Below are positions 51,697 to 62,500 of a stretch of DNA of 64,000 nt, in pieces. The stretch spans positions 372,001 to 436,000 of the forward strand of contig NZ_FQVA01000001.1 in NCBI RefSeq assembly GCF_900129095.1, written 5' to 3'. A model generated the notes under the pieces. The model was not told where the DNA came from. It saw only the letters and a program-made list of their open reading frames with translations, and made no database searches. Every line of letters starts with the position of its first letter. Position 1 is the first letter of the stretch. This DNA is from Microbulbifer donghaiensis. GTDB taxonomy: Bacteria > Pseudomonadota > Gammaproteobacteria > Pseudomonadales > Cellvibrionaceae. A program made the translations under genes and the position numbers.

Positions 51697-52487
51697 AGCG
51701 CCGCTGCCACAGCAATTGAAGCACCCCGCGGCCCGTGCTATATTCGGCCGGCCTGAATTGGGCTGGTTTTCGGCCATGCGCGGCTTCCCAAAGAGAAGTG
51801 ACAGCCATGGTTTCAGAGAAAATACCGCCAATCGGCCGGGGCGCGCCTCTCCATTCGAGCAAGGCCGCGTCATTGAAAAAACTTCGCCGATTAGGTCTGC
51901 CCCAATCTAGAGAATCCGGGGCGCCTCGCCGGCTACAACCTCCCGCCATTGTGCGGGCAACTATCGCGAAGGTAAGACGGGCCGCAGCCCGCAGCGCTTG
52001 AAGGACGACTCATACACTTGCGTCCCGCTCTGTAAGAAGCCGCCAGCGACCGCACTGGCAACCCGGGCAGCGAAGATATCCGCAAACCCGGCGACACAAC
52101 ATATAGAGAACTGAGGGGAATCGGCCAAAAGCCGACCGACAGAGCCAAAGAAGGACGCAAAACCTCGCCGCCCGCACCAACTTTTATTGGAGGGTGGCGC
52201 CCAGCGAGAACGCACCCAAATACCAGGGGCGCGAAACCGGAACTGGGTAGTACTACATAAAAGGTGCTAAAGGTACCAACGAATGCCCCGCCAATTGCGC
52301 GCATTCGGAGTTAATGCAGTGGACTATTGGGTACAGACCCGCTTTGCCCCGCCCGAGTCAGTATCGGCGGAAGGCAGCACAAGCCCATAGTCCCTGCCCG
52401 CCCCACGGTCATTTCCGTGCGGCAGAACCCACAAGCCTGCGAACTCCGCTGTCCTGCCTTTGCGCAACGCAAGGACACATGACACGC
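51697..52487 (+). promoter_or_regulatory. Long rluC-rne intergenic region, probable rne leader
   Basis: About 790 bases without a supported gene separate the divergent rluC and rne starts. The region must hold both promoters. In E. coli, rne has a 361-base 5' leader whose hairpins mediate autoregulation by RNase E. The bases before rne here contain small stem-loops (for example TCGGC/GCCGA near 52120) and a purine-rich stretch, which fits a leader. I cannot align it to the E. coli rne5 element. Confidence 0.5.
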
Positions 52488-55397
52488 ATGAAGAGAATGC
52501 TAATCAACGCAACTCAGCCTGAAGAGTTGCGTGTAGCGCTGGTCGATGGCCAGTGGCTATATGACCTGGACATCGAAAACCGCACCCGCCAACAGAAAAA
52601 AGCCAACATCTACAAGGGCAAGATCACCCGCGTAGAACCCTCCCTGGAAGCCGCCTTTGTCGACTACGGTGAAGAGCGCCACGGTTTTCTGCCGCTGAAA
52701 GAAATTTCCCGTGAATACTTCGCCAAACAGCCCAAAGATATCGAAGGCCGCTTCAAAATTAAGGATGTGGTCAAAGAGGGCATGGAAGTTATCGTGCAGG
52801 TGGACAAAGAGGAGCGCGGCAACAAGGGTGCGGCGCTGACCACTTTTATCAGCCTCGCCGGTCGCTACCTGGTTCTGATGCCAAACAACCCCCGCGCCGG
52901 CGGTATTTCCCGTCGCATCGAGGGTGACGAACGCTCCGATCTGCGCGATGCCCTATCCAACGTGGAAGTGCCCTCCGGCATGGGCATCATCGTGCGCACC
53001 GCCGGCGTCGGCCGCAGCGGTGAAGAGCTGCAATGGGATCTGAATTACCTGCTGCAGTTGTGGGACGCCATCAAGAAAGAAGCGGACGGCTCAAAGGCCC
53101 CGCACTTCCTGTTCCAGGAAAGTAACGTCATCATCCGCGCCATCCGCGACTACATGCGCGACGATATCGGCGAGGTCATCGTCGATGACAAGGGCGCTTA
53201 CCAGCTGGCCGCGGAATTTGCGCGTCAGGTGATGCCGCACTACGCCAACAAGGTGAAGTACTACGAAGACGCCATCCCGCTGTTCAACCGCTACCAGATC
53301 GAAAGCCAGATCGAAACCGCGTTCGAACGCGAAGTGAAGCTGCCCTCCGGCGGCTCTATCGTGATCGACGTGACCGAAGCGCTGGTATCCATCGACATCA
53401 ACTCCTCCCGGGCCACCAAAGGCGGCGATATCGAGGAGACCGCGCGCAATATCAACCTGGAAGCGGCCGATGAGATCGCCCGCCAGCTGCGCCTGCGCGA
53501 CATGGGCGGCCTCGTAGTAATCGACTTTATCGACATGCAGAGCAAGTCCAACCAGCGCGACGTTGAAAAGCGCATGGAAAAGGCCCTCGGCATGGATCGC
53601 GCCCGCGTCCAGATCGGCCGCATATCCCGCTTCGGCCTGCTGGAGATGTCACGTCAGCGCCTGCGCCCGTCCCTTGGTGAGACCACCTTCCGCGTCTGCC
53701 CGCGCTGCAGTGGGCAGGGCACCATCCGCGGCACCAAGTCGCTGGCGCTGTCCATCCTGCGCCTGGTGGAGGAAGAGGCGAAGAAGGAGCGCAGTGCAGA
53801 AATCCGGGCCATCACCCCGGTCAACGTCGCTACTTATCTGCTCAATGAGAAGCGCAAGACAATCTCCAATATTGAAGCCCGCAACAATACCCGCGTGGTA
53901 GTGGTGCCCAATGCCGAAATTGAAACGCCGCACTTCGAAGTGCAGCGCCTGCGCGACGACGAAACCGGCACGGTGGAAACCTCCTACAAGATTTCCGGCA
54001 CAGTCGAAGACACCAGCGCCAAGCTGGAAGAGGAACCCACGCGCGCGCCTGCGCAGCCCGCGGTACAGCAGATTGCGCACACCGCCCCAGCGCCGACACC
54101 GGAGAAGAAACCGGAACCGGGCCTGTTCAGCCGCCTGATCAGCGCCATCGCCGCGCTCTTTACCGGCGAAGGCGACAAGACCAAGAAGCACAAGAAAAGC
54201 AAGGGCCGCGGCAAGGACTACAAGAACCAGCGCAGCCGCACCCAGCGCGGCGGTCGCGGTGCACGTGGTGGCCGCCCCTCCCGTCGCCGGGACGAGCGAC
54301 GCGACGAAGGCAAGCAGGAAGCCAAGCGCGACGAGCGCCGTGAGGAACAACGGGAAGAGAAACGCACTCCCAAGCGTGAAGAAACCCGTGAAACCACTGC
54401 TGAGAGAGCTGCCGGAGAAGGCCAGCGTCGCCGTCGCCGTCGCCGCGGTGGCGAGGGACGTCGCCGTCGGGAAGAAGGCCAGACTGTAGCTGCAGAGACC
54501 GAAGTATCCGCAGTGACCACAGAAGAAACCGTCGAGCAGCCGGAAGAGTCTTCCGAGCAGCGCCCGGCACGCCGTCCGGGCAACGTCCGTGGCCGCCCGC
54601 AGGCACGCCGTCGCGGTCGCCGTGGTGACAATGCCGCTGCCGCCGCTGTCGCGCAAAGCCAGGAAGAGCTGGAACGCGAAGTCAATGAAGCGATCGACGA
54701 AGCCGAAGGTGAAGCCAAGAAATCCTCAGCTAAGACTGCTGAAGCTCCGGAGGTGACGAAACCCGCCGCCAAGGAAAGCTCTGCGGAACCCCAGAAACCG
54801 GAAGCACAACCCGCGCCCGTTATCGAAGCGGAGCAGCCGGCGGAGATCGTGGAAAAACCGGTCCAAGCAGAAGCGGCCGAACAGGCGCCGGAACCGGAAG
54901 CCGTTGCCGAAGAAGCGCCTGCGGCTGCTGTCGAAGCAGCTCCCCAGGCCGTATCTACAGAGGAAGCCACGATTGCCGAGACCACTGAAGTGGAGGAAGG
55001 TGTGGAAGAAGGTGTCGAGGAAGTTGCTCTGCAAGAGGCCGCCGAAGCTGAAAAAGCTATCGAGGAAAAAGCCGCTGTCGAGCAAACGGTCGAGGCTGCC
55101 GTCGAGGAAGACACCATGGCAGCCAAGGCAGAGGAAATGCCACAGCCGGTGAGTTCTGGGCTTCAGGGACGCGCCAGCAATGATCCGCGTGTTAACCCGC
55201 AGCCGCTGCAGGAACTGGCGATTGTTACTGAGCACCGCGACCTCGGTCCCCTGCGCCCGCTGGACACCGCCCAGCCTGCAGCCATTGAGCACAGCCCGCG
55301 CGCCCTGGCTCGCCCGGCCAACGACCCGCGTGTCGCACGCCAACCAGTGCAGGCCAATGACAACGGCAATAGTGACTCTGCGGCGGAGGCAAGCTAA
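52488..55397 (+). CDS. rne: Ribonuclease E
   Basis: Essential endoribonuclease for mRNA decay and for rRNA and tRNA processing. The 969 residues start [22 protein letters not shown]. The S1 domain is at about 35-125 ([24 protein letters not shown]), followed by the 5' sensor and the DNase I-like catalytic part ([31 protein letters not shown]). The zinc-link is CPRCSGQG near residue 405. The C-terminal half from about 510 is low-complexity: a short amphipathic membrane-anchor-like segment ([12 protein letters not shown]), arginine-rich blocks, then a long Glu/Ala-rich scaffold. ATG 52488 matches homologue starts; ATG 52479 is three codons earlier and nearer AAGGA. Confidence 0.97.
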   Translation: MKRMLINATQPEELRVALVDGQWLYDLDIENRTRQQKKANIYKGKITRVEPSLEAAFVDYGEERHGFLPLKEISREYFAKQPKDIEGRFKIKDVVKEGMEVIVQVDKEERGNKGAALTTFISLAGRYLVLMPNNPRAGGISRRIEGDERSDLRDALSNVEVPSGMGIIVRTAGVGRSGEELQWDLNYLLQLWDAIKKEADGSKAPHFLFQESNVIIRAIRDYMRDDIGEVIVDDKGAYQLAAEFARQVMPHYANKVKYYEDAIPLFNRYQIESQIETAFEREVKLPSGGSIVIDVTEALVSIDINSSRATKGGDIEETARNINLEAADEIARQLRLRDMGGLVVIDFIDMQSKSNQRDVEKRMEKALGMDRARVQIGRISRFGLLEMSRQRLRPSLGETTFRVCPRCSGQGTIRGTKSLALSILRLVEEEAKKERSAEIRAITPVNVATYLLNEKRKTISNIEARNNTRVVVVPNAEIETPHFEVQRLRDDETGTVETSYKISGTVEDTSAKLEEEPTRAPAQPAVQQIAHTAPAPTPEKKPEPGLFSRLISAIAALFTGEGDKTKKHKKSKGRGKDYKNQRSRTQRGGRGARGGRPSRRRDERRDEGKQEAKRDERREEQREEKRTPKREETRETTAERAAGEGQRRRRRRRGGEGRRRREEGQTVAAETEVSAVTTEETVEQPEESSEQRPARRPGNVRGRPQARRRGRRGDNAAAAAVAQSQEELEREVNEAIDEAEGEAKKSSAKTAEAPEVTKPAAKESSAEPQKPEAQPAPVIEAEQPAEIVEKPVQAEAAEQAPEPEAVAEEAPAAAVEAAPQAVSTEEATIAETTEVEEGVEEGVEEVALQEAAEAEKAIEEKAAVEQTVEAAVEEDTMAAKAEEMPQPVSSGLQGRASNDPRVNPQPLQELAIVTEHRDLGPLRPLDTAQPAAIEHSPRALARPANDPRVARQPVQANDNGNSDSAAEAS

Positions 55398-55416
55398 GCG
55401 CCCGAGTCGCCTACGG

Positions 55417-55444
55417 GCAAGCCGGCCAGGAATGCCCGGCTTGC
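55417..55444 (+). other. Stem-loop after rne
   Basis: The nine-base inverted repeat GCAAGCCGG / CCGGCTTGC lies 20 bases after the rne stop. It lacks a T run, so it may be a processing or stabilising hairpin rather than a terminator. Confidence 0.5.
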
Positions 55445-55585
55445 CGCGATTCAACCGTATCGGATTGGGCAAGCGATAGCTTCGGCATAACTGATCAATA
55501 AGTAGCTAACTTATTGAACCGCTTAAAAAAATCGTCTGCGCACTTGTACCGGAAAATTCGACCGGTATAATGCGCCAGACAATTT

Positions 55586-55673
55586 GGTGGGGTGGCTGAG
55601 TGGTCGAAAGCGGCGGTCTTGAAAACCGTTGACTGTAACAGGTCCCAGGGTTCGAATCCCTGCCCCACCGCCA
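55586..55673 (+). tRNA. tRNA-Ser (anticodon UGA)
   Basis: An 88-base class II tRNA including an encoded CCA end. The acceptor stem GGTGGGG pairs with CCCCACC. The D-arm is GGCTGAGTGGTCGAAAGC, the anticodon loop CTTGAAA has TGA at 55620-55622, and a long variable arm precedes the T-loop GGTTCGAATCC. A terminator follows. Confidence 0.97.
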
Positions 55674-55682
55674 TACAAAAGA

Positions 55683-55707
55683 GCCCGGCTATATGCCGGG
55701 CTTTTTT
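55683..55707 (+). terminator. Rho-independent terminator of tRNA-Ser
   Basis: The stem GCCCGGC / GCCGGGC with a TATAT loop is followed by six T residues, ten bases after the tRNA CCA end. Confidence 0.93.
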
Positions 55708-55790
55708 GTATGGTGCTGGGGTAGCCCAGGATGAGAACCCCCGTTCGACTCGGAGGGCAAAGCCCGTAGAGCAGCGAGCGTAGCGAAGCT

Positions 55791-55811
55791 AATCCCTGCC
55801 CCACCGCCATA
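55791..55811 (+). repeat. Duplicate of the tRNA-Ser 3' end
   Basis: The 21 bases AATCCCTGCCCCACCGCCAT plus A repeat 55655-55675 of tRNA-Ser exactly, 136 bases downstream; the next bases (TAAAA against CAAAA) also nearly match. This copy includes the T-arm 3' strand, the acceptor strand, the discriminator and CCA, but no 5' half. It is compatible with an attachment-site duplication or a remnant of a second tRNA-Ser. Confidence 0.8.
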
Positions 55812-55902
55812 TAAAACAACCCGAAGAGCACACCGGCAGCAGCCTAAGTTATCCACAGATCCTAGGAGGCAACTGTCAGGTGAATACCCTCACTGTACAC
55901 GC

Positions 55903-55928
55903 TGATCAAGCAGCAGTCGGCTTGATCA
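55903..55928. other. Inverted repeat downstream of the tRNA duplicate
   Basis: The nine-base inverted repeat TGATCAAGC / GCTTGATCA is separated by eight bases, in the 340-base gene-free stretch between tRNA-Ser and the small exported protein gene. The purpose is unknown. No gene is seen in 55708-56013. Confidence 0.5.
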
Positions 55929-55942
55929 ACCGCTCCTACAAC

Positions 55943-55974
55943 AAAGCCCCGGCAGGTTACCCTGCCGGGGCTTT
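55943..55974. terminator. Strong terminator after the candidate immunity gene
   Basis: A perfect 14-base stem, AAAGCCCCGGCAGG / CCTGCCGGGGCTTT, with a TTAC loop, 40 bases past the stop of the minus-strand gene. It is flanked by an A-rich left side and T-rich right side and probably works in both directions. Confidence 0.85.
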
Positions 55975-56013
55975 TGTGATTCAAATCGATCGAGTCCGAC
56001 CCCATCGATTTTT

Positions 56014-56568
56014 CTAGAACCTAAACCCCTGACCATTTGCAAGCAAGTATGTGCTCTCTACATACCTGGGACCTTCCGGGTCATATGTAAAAATTACAAT
56101 TCCGGCAACCCCAATCTCTTTCGAGTACAGAACAATTGCCGGAGTCCCAAATGCTGACTTTGAGCTTATATTTGTAACCTCTATCGGGGTAACTCCTATA
56201 CGCCTTCCCAATAAATTTAAATCTTTTAGTTCCTTGTTAACAAAGGCTAGCCCTTCGTATTCCCACGACAACCCTTCTTTTGGCGACCAATCACGCGGAA
56301 TAACAAAATTGAACCCCAAACTTGTTATACCGCGCCACTTCTGAGAATCCAGAACTTGGTAATCATATTTAACGTTGTTGATCCCGACAGTTCTTTCTTG
56401 TGGGTTAAAAACTACGCGCTCAGTCTTCAACAAAGTTTCGGAAATTTCGCCCCGCTCTTCGAGCCAATAAGTCCTGAGAGATTCATATACTATCGATGAT
56501 TTTTCCACAGGCTTTGCACTCACATTAAGCGTCACTAAAACTGCTGATATCAATATTGCCAATTTCAC
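56014..56568 (-). CDS. Small exported protein, candidate immunity protein of the Rhs-type toxin
   Basis: A 184-residue protein I do not recognise. Residues 1-18 form a short signal peptide (MKLAILISAVLVTLNVSA, then KPVEKSS), so it should act in the periplasm or be exported; there is no lipobox. The mature part is mixed, with segments such as ISSKSAFGTPAIVLYSKE and VAGIVIFTYDPEG. Start GTG 56568 is preferred because GGAGAG lies five bases upstream; GTG 56574 overlaps that box. It begins about 12 bases after the stop of the giant YD-repeat gene, is AT-rich like the toxin tip, and is followed by a strong terminator. Immediate downstream position is where immunity genes of polymorphic toxins normally lie. 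Immunity function is inferred only from context; a secreted partner or chaperone is possible. Confidence 0.6.
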   Translation of the reverse strand: MKLAILISAVLVTLNVSAKPVEKSSIVYESLRTYWLEERGEISETLLKTERVVFNPQERTVGINNVKYDYQVLDSQKWRGITSLGFNFVIPRDWSPKEGLSWEYEGLAFVNKELKDLNLLGRRIGVTPIEVTNISSKSAFGTPAIVLYSKEIGVAGIVIFTYDPEGPRYVESTYLLANGQGFRF

Positions 56569-56580
56569 AAGCACTCTCCA

Positions 56581-59500
56581 TCAGTAAACGCCGGGGTACA
56601 CATTTCTTAGGAAGGTATCAGCAGCTCGTTCTTTTGGCCTCTGATCCAATGGCACCAATCTTCCGTTAATAGTTTGAACCATATTCCTTGGTATAGTGTG
56701 ACCTACTTCATGCCCAATAATACCTCTAACTGCGTGTAAACCAGGCTTCATATCAACAAAGTAGCCTAGCGCTCGAGGCGCTTTTGACCCATTCAAGTAG
56801 GCGCTGTAGCTTCCCTGATAGAACGTAATATTCACACCAAGCGCTTTTACCTCTCCCGAAGCCATTCCCCCTAGGCGAGTTTCAGCCAACGCCTCAGCCC
56901 CATCAGGGCCTCTGCTATCCACATACTTCCAATTCGCTATTCGCATTCCATGCATAGCCTGAGAAATATCATCAGCTAGCTGCGCATCTCCCGTCCTCAG
57001 CGCCTCCATTCTACGCTCAGACAAATGGAGATAAGTGTTAGTAATTTCTTTCTCTAGCAGACCGATAAATTCTTGTTTTCCAGTGGAAAGTGCTTCTCGC
57101 CCATCTCCAGAATCACCCGCAGAAATCCTTGGTGCGAAATCATTTACCGAGACTTCATTACTCTGCCCACTGGAAGCATTATTAGCGCCACTTCTATTCT
57201 CATTGTCACGAGGAGAACTTACCGCAACCGCACCGATTTTTCCCCCACCATTGCCGTTACCTTTCAAATATACCACCGTCGTCCCATCGGACAACTTTAC
57301 TTCGACACCACCACACGTACTGGAGTTGCAGGCCTCGATCGCCTGCTCCACTTGTTGACCAGCCTCGTCTGTAACTGCCTCGTTAGTACCCGCAAGATTC
57401 ACTACGTATCCCGTTGGATCGGTGTATCGCAACGGATTATTCATGACATATGAATAGGGATTGTACGCTTGGCTGTTCCCCGGCATGGAGATAAACGGGT
57501 CCACGGAAAGAAACCGGCCCAGATTGTAATCATAGGCCCGCCCATTCATATGGATTAACTCCACCCCATCCAGGTGCTCGTGGCCACTGAAGCCTCGCCT
57601 GGTGATGTCCCTGCCAAGCAGCCCGCCGTTACTGTCGTCCTCGTTCAGGTCCCTGACCTTGCCGAACGGATCGAAGCCCCGCCTCTCCTGGATGCTTCCG
57701 GCTATATCGCTGATGCTCTCGATGGAGCCCAGGTGGTCCTTGTGCAGAAACTGCCAGCCGGTTGATTGCACCGAGCCGTTCAGGGTTTCGGTGCGATACT
57801 GGGCGAAGTCGGCCACGGTGGTGCGCTCCACCACGGTGGTATTGCCACCCTGCAGCGTTTCCTCGTACTCATAGGTCCCCAGGTAATAGCGCGTGGTCGT
57901 CGCACTGCCGTCGGTGGCGACCTGCTTATAGCGACTGTCGTCCGGCCCATAGTAGTAGCTGGCGCTGTTGCCGTTGCTGTGGCTGATGGACCTGGGCTTG
58001 TTGTTGACGCCGTAGCTGATGGTTCTGAGTCCATCGGCGGTCAGGTTGCCGTTCAGGTCGTAGTGGAAGGTGCGGGTGCTGAGGTCCTCCAGGGTGACCT
58101 GGGTGACGGCGTTGGGGCCGGCGTTGTTGATCGCCCGGCTGACATCCCCGTATTGATAGGCGTTGCCGGTGTCAGAGAAGTCGCTCTTGTACAGCAGGTT
58201 GCCGGCGGCGTCGTAGCCGTAGTCCACGGTGGCGTGCAGGGTGGCCGGGATATGGGTGTCCCAGCTGCGGCTGGACTGGGTGAGCCGATGCAGCTCGTCG
58301 TAGACAAAACTCTCGTCGACGCCGGCGATGGCATTGCGTCTGTGCCACAAGTTGCCGTAGCTGTCGTACTGGTCGTAGATCAGGTTGGACTGCGCGCAGT
58401 TGCCAATGATCGAGCTGACGCAGCGCTGGTTCAGCAGGCCGGCGGCGTTATACTGACTCTCCTCGATCAGCGCGTTGGCGAAGCTCTGCTGGGTGATCGC
58501 ATCTGTGGCAGTGCGGCTGTCGACGGTGCGCAACTGGACGCCCGCGACAAAGTCCCAGTCCTCGGCGACGCGGCCCGTCTGGTCGTAGAGTGTTTCGACG
58601 ATGGTGCCGTCCGGGTACTGCACACCCTTGATGCGGCCGTAGTTGGCGTCCCAGGCAGTTTCCTGCACGAACACGCGGCCGTCGATCTGGGAGGTGCGGA
58701 CGGTTTCCCGCTGCAGGCTGTCGTAGCTGTAGATGCGCTCGAAGTCGGGGCTGCTGCTGGAACCAGTGTACTCCCGGTCGAGAGTACCGCGGGCACTGTC
58801 GTCGAACTGGAAGTGGTGGGCGGCGTCGCTGCCCGGGTAGGCATCGGTGAGCCGCCCAAGGGCATCGTAGTTGAAGGTACTCACCTGCGCTTTGGCGTCC
58901 CGCTGCCAGCGCAGTTCGCCGAGGGTGTTGTAGAGGAACTGCCAACCGCCCATGTTGGGGTCGTTCAACGCGAGCTTGTGGCCAAAGCCGTTGTAGGTGG
59001 CGGTGATGGCGTTGCCGGAGACATCCTGGATCATGGCTACATTGCCCAGGGCGTCGTAGCGGAAGCGGGTGAACTGCCCTTTGGCGTCCCGGTGGTACAT
59101 TGGCTGGCCGAGCACGCTACTGCGGCTCGCCATCATCAGCACCGGCCCGAGACCATTCGGGGTGACGGTGATATCGGTGGTGAGACCACTGTAGTCGTAA
59201 TTCACTTCGTAGCTAATCGGCAGGCGGCTGACGGACTTGTGGCCCGGGCGGCTGAGACCATCGAACTGCGAGAAATCGACGCTGCCGTAGTCATTGGCAG
59301 CGGCGTTGCTGTAGTGGGGATCGACCACCTGGGTGACCCTGCCCCGGCTGTCGTAGCTCTGCCACTGCACGATAGTGTCGTCGGTGCCTTCGGTTTCCCG
59401 GTAGACCTCGCGGCCCAGCGCATCGTAGTAGCTCAGCACCATAGGCGCGCCGGCCTGGGCGGCGATCTGGAAGTAGACCGCGTGGCGGCTGGTAGCTGCG

Positions 59501-62500
59501 GAGGGGCAACCGGCACTGCACCACTGGCGCGACAACTTCTGCGCCGGAACGCCCGGGGCGTCGGCTTCGGTCAGGTGTCCGAAGTGATCGTACTTATTGT
59601 TGGTGGTGTGGCCGTTGGCGTCCGTCTGCGTCAGCGGTAGGCCGGTGCGCGCATCATAGGTGGCACTGTTGGCGGCGACTGTCAGTCCCCAAGCACTGTT
59701 GTAGGTCTTGACCACAAAATAACCGTCGTCGCTGCCGGTGGAATAGCTCATCTCGGTCCAGCGGCTGCCCTCGATAGCGGTGTTGCCGCTGCCGTTACTG
59801 GTCAGCGTAACCCGATCCAGCTGCTTGTAGGGGCCGGTGTAGCGGTTGGTGGTCACCAGGTTCAGTGAGGTGTCATCGCTCGTCGTTGTGATACTGGTCG
59901 GCTGGCGGGTACCGCTATCCGTGTACCCGTAGGTCTTGGTGACCGTGACATCCGTCAGTGCTCCCGCAGGCAGCTGCAACGGGTCCTGGTAGCTGATCTG
60001 GTGACGCTCGGAAGCGTTATCCAGCTTGAACCACCAATTAGCGGTATCCAGGGTGAAGTTAATGTCCTTGGTGGTAGTCTTGGTGACGTCACCGCTGTTG
60101 TCGCTGACTACGGATGTCTCATCGGTGAGCAAGCCAAGGTAGTGGTAGGTGCGCGTGACTGACTCGGTGCTAATCAGACTGCCGTCCAGCTCCTTTTTTG
60201 TCGTCGTCGAAGTATCTGCATAGACAAATTTGGTATTGGCCAGTTGGCCATTGACCACCGTCAGCTGGTTATCCACCACTGCTGTTGTGACGAGAGTTCC
60301 GCTGTTGTTGCGCACCTTGGTATCCTGGTGCAGCACGGAGCCGGTTTCCGGGAAGTCCTGGGCAAAGGTTGTCACCACTTCCGCATAGGAATCAGTGTCG
60401 GAGTCCGATGCGAATTTGCGTTCGGTAATCTCCCTGAATCCCTGGTGCCCCCTGCCCTGCAGATTGAACAGCGCATCCTTGTAACTGAAGGTGGTCTTGT
60501 TCAGGCCACCGAGTCCGTCACTCGTGCGATATTCTTTTACTGCCATGGTAGCAGTACTACCGTTGATAACTGGGAATGCATGATTCGTGTTAGTAACGTT
60601 GTAGAAGTCTGGACTACTCCTGAGAGACTGGTAACTGAATTCATGTCTTACCCCTAGCGCCGTGGAAATACCAGTCACAAGATCCGCGTCGGAACTCTGG
60701 TTGTAGTACACATAGATGCCCGGCTGGCTATATGGGCCAGCCATGGTCAATTCAGCTCGGTTATCGTTAAGTGTGCGACCAAAGCGAGTCAGAATATCCG
60801 CATAACTATCACCATTTTGATCGACCATACTGATATCGGTAAGCGGTGCGATTACGGGAAGTGAAACTTCATCGCTAAATGTCACTTTTCCATCGTTCTC
60901 AATTTTACCGAGAACAACACTCCAAGAATAAATATCGAATTTATCCCCATAACCGTTATCGTTGATCCAGAACTGACAACCATTGGTTTGAAACTGCTCG
61001 CATTGCACCTGATGAAGAGCCGTTGCCGATGGATAGACAAGATCTGAAATGCCATCGCGATTAAAATCCATCACACGAATATACGAATCCAGATAGCGCT
61101 CCACCCTTTCTCCATGGAAATATTCTTGATAAATTTCCCGCTCCCATGAAACCAGATAAGAATCACTGGTCAAATCACCGCCACTATTCTCGTATAATCG
61201 CCAATCCTTTACAGCGGGTTGATACACTAATACATCGAGTAAACCATCGTTATTTGCGTCAAAAAATAGCGGATTAACATTGTATTGAACAGAAACACCA
61301 GTATCAGTAGTTGCGATTGATTCGATAACACCGTTATTCCAAACAGGTGCCACGACTATTACTTTATTTGATCCTTTGAGGGGCTCCTCTGTGACACCAA
61401 TCAGCTCCTCCAATCCATTTCCATCATAGTCAGCCACCACCATCGCTTTATCGATCTTGATATTTGGGCTTGAACCAACAAATACAAAAGTTCCATTTTC
61501 GCTCCCCTCATAAAACCTGAGAGTAACCGGTAAACTTTCTGTACTGCTAGATTGATAAGTTGTCACCAGATCTTGGATTCCATCGCCATTAAAATCCAGA
61601 GAATAAGCGGAACACGCACGAAACTGGCTAAGAGATGGGTCGTTCATTACATCATCATAGGGGTAATTTACGCACTCATAGCTCACGCCGGTATCACCCT
61701 CGACAAAACTTGAACCATTCCAGCGGGCATATCGTAGCTTTCCGTCGCTCAAGCCAATATTATCGACGCGTCCATCCAGATCAATATCAAATCCGCTATT
61801 ACTAAAGCTTTTGGATTGCTCAAAAAGGCCACCTGGAATTTCGTATCTATATGGAAGTGTCTCTTCTTGCCCTGAGGAAGACAAGGTAACTTTCGTCCCC
61901 AGTGAAAAGTCCGGTGTACCATCACCGTCATAGTCATGGAAACTACTGATCGGCGAGTCAAATTCCTGCTCGGATATACTGAGCACTTTAGTGGGCGTTG
62001 AACCTAAGACAAAGTCCCAATCTGTCCAGTCCAGCACAGTACTCGGGTAGCATTTCTTTTGAGCACCCACCGCACCCCAACCGCAAAGCTGAATGTTGTC
62101 AATTTTAGATACGTTAGTGCCTTCCCTGTAATATACCGAGTATTCTCTAACCGGCGAGCCATCCACATAAGTAGAAATAGACTTCAACCTTATATCTGCG
62201 ACTACCTCACTCTTATTCCTATAGCTACTTATGACGTCATCTCGGTCTTCATATGTAAAACTAACCTCACGATTACCCTGCGTATCGCCGTCTCCGGTGT
62301 AGAATATTTTCGAGAGGTAAGAGGCGCCACCACTAAAATAATAGCTATAAATCACGCTGTTATTGTGAAGATCCTGGATCTTTCTCAATTTCCAAGAAAT
62401 AGTAGACCCACTTCCGCCGCGCCTTACTCTGCTATTTTCCGTATCGCCAAAATATTTTTTCACGCCATTACTAGAATCAACAGAAAAGGATGCGCCACTC

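Noticed and set aside
57766..59640. A 624-codon plus-strand frame across the YD-repeat region.
   Set aside because: It is antisense to clear YD repeats and the Rhs core. Its repetitive valine/alanine-rich translation mirrors the repeats.
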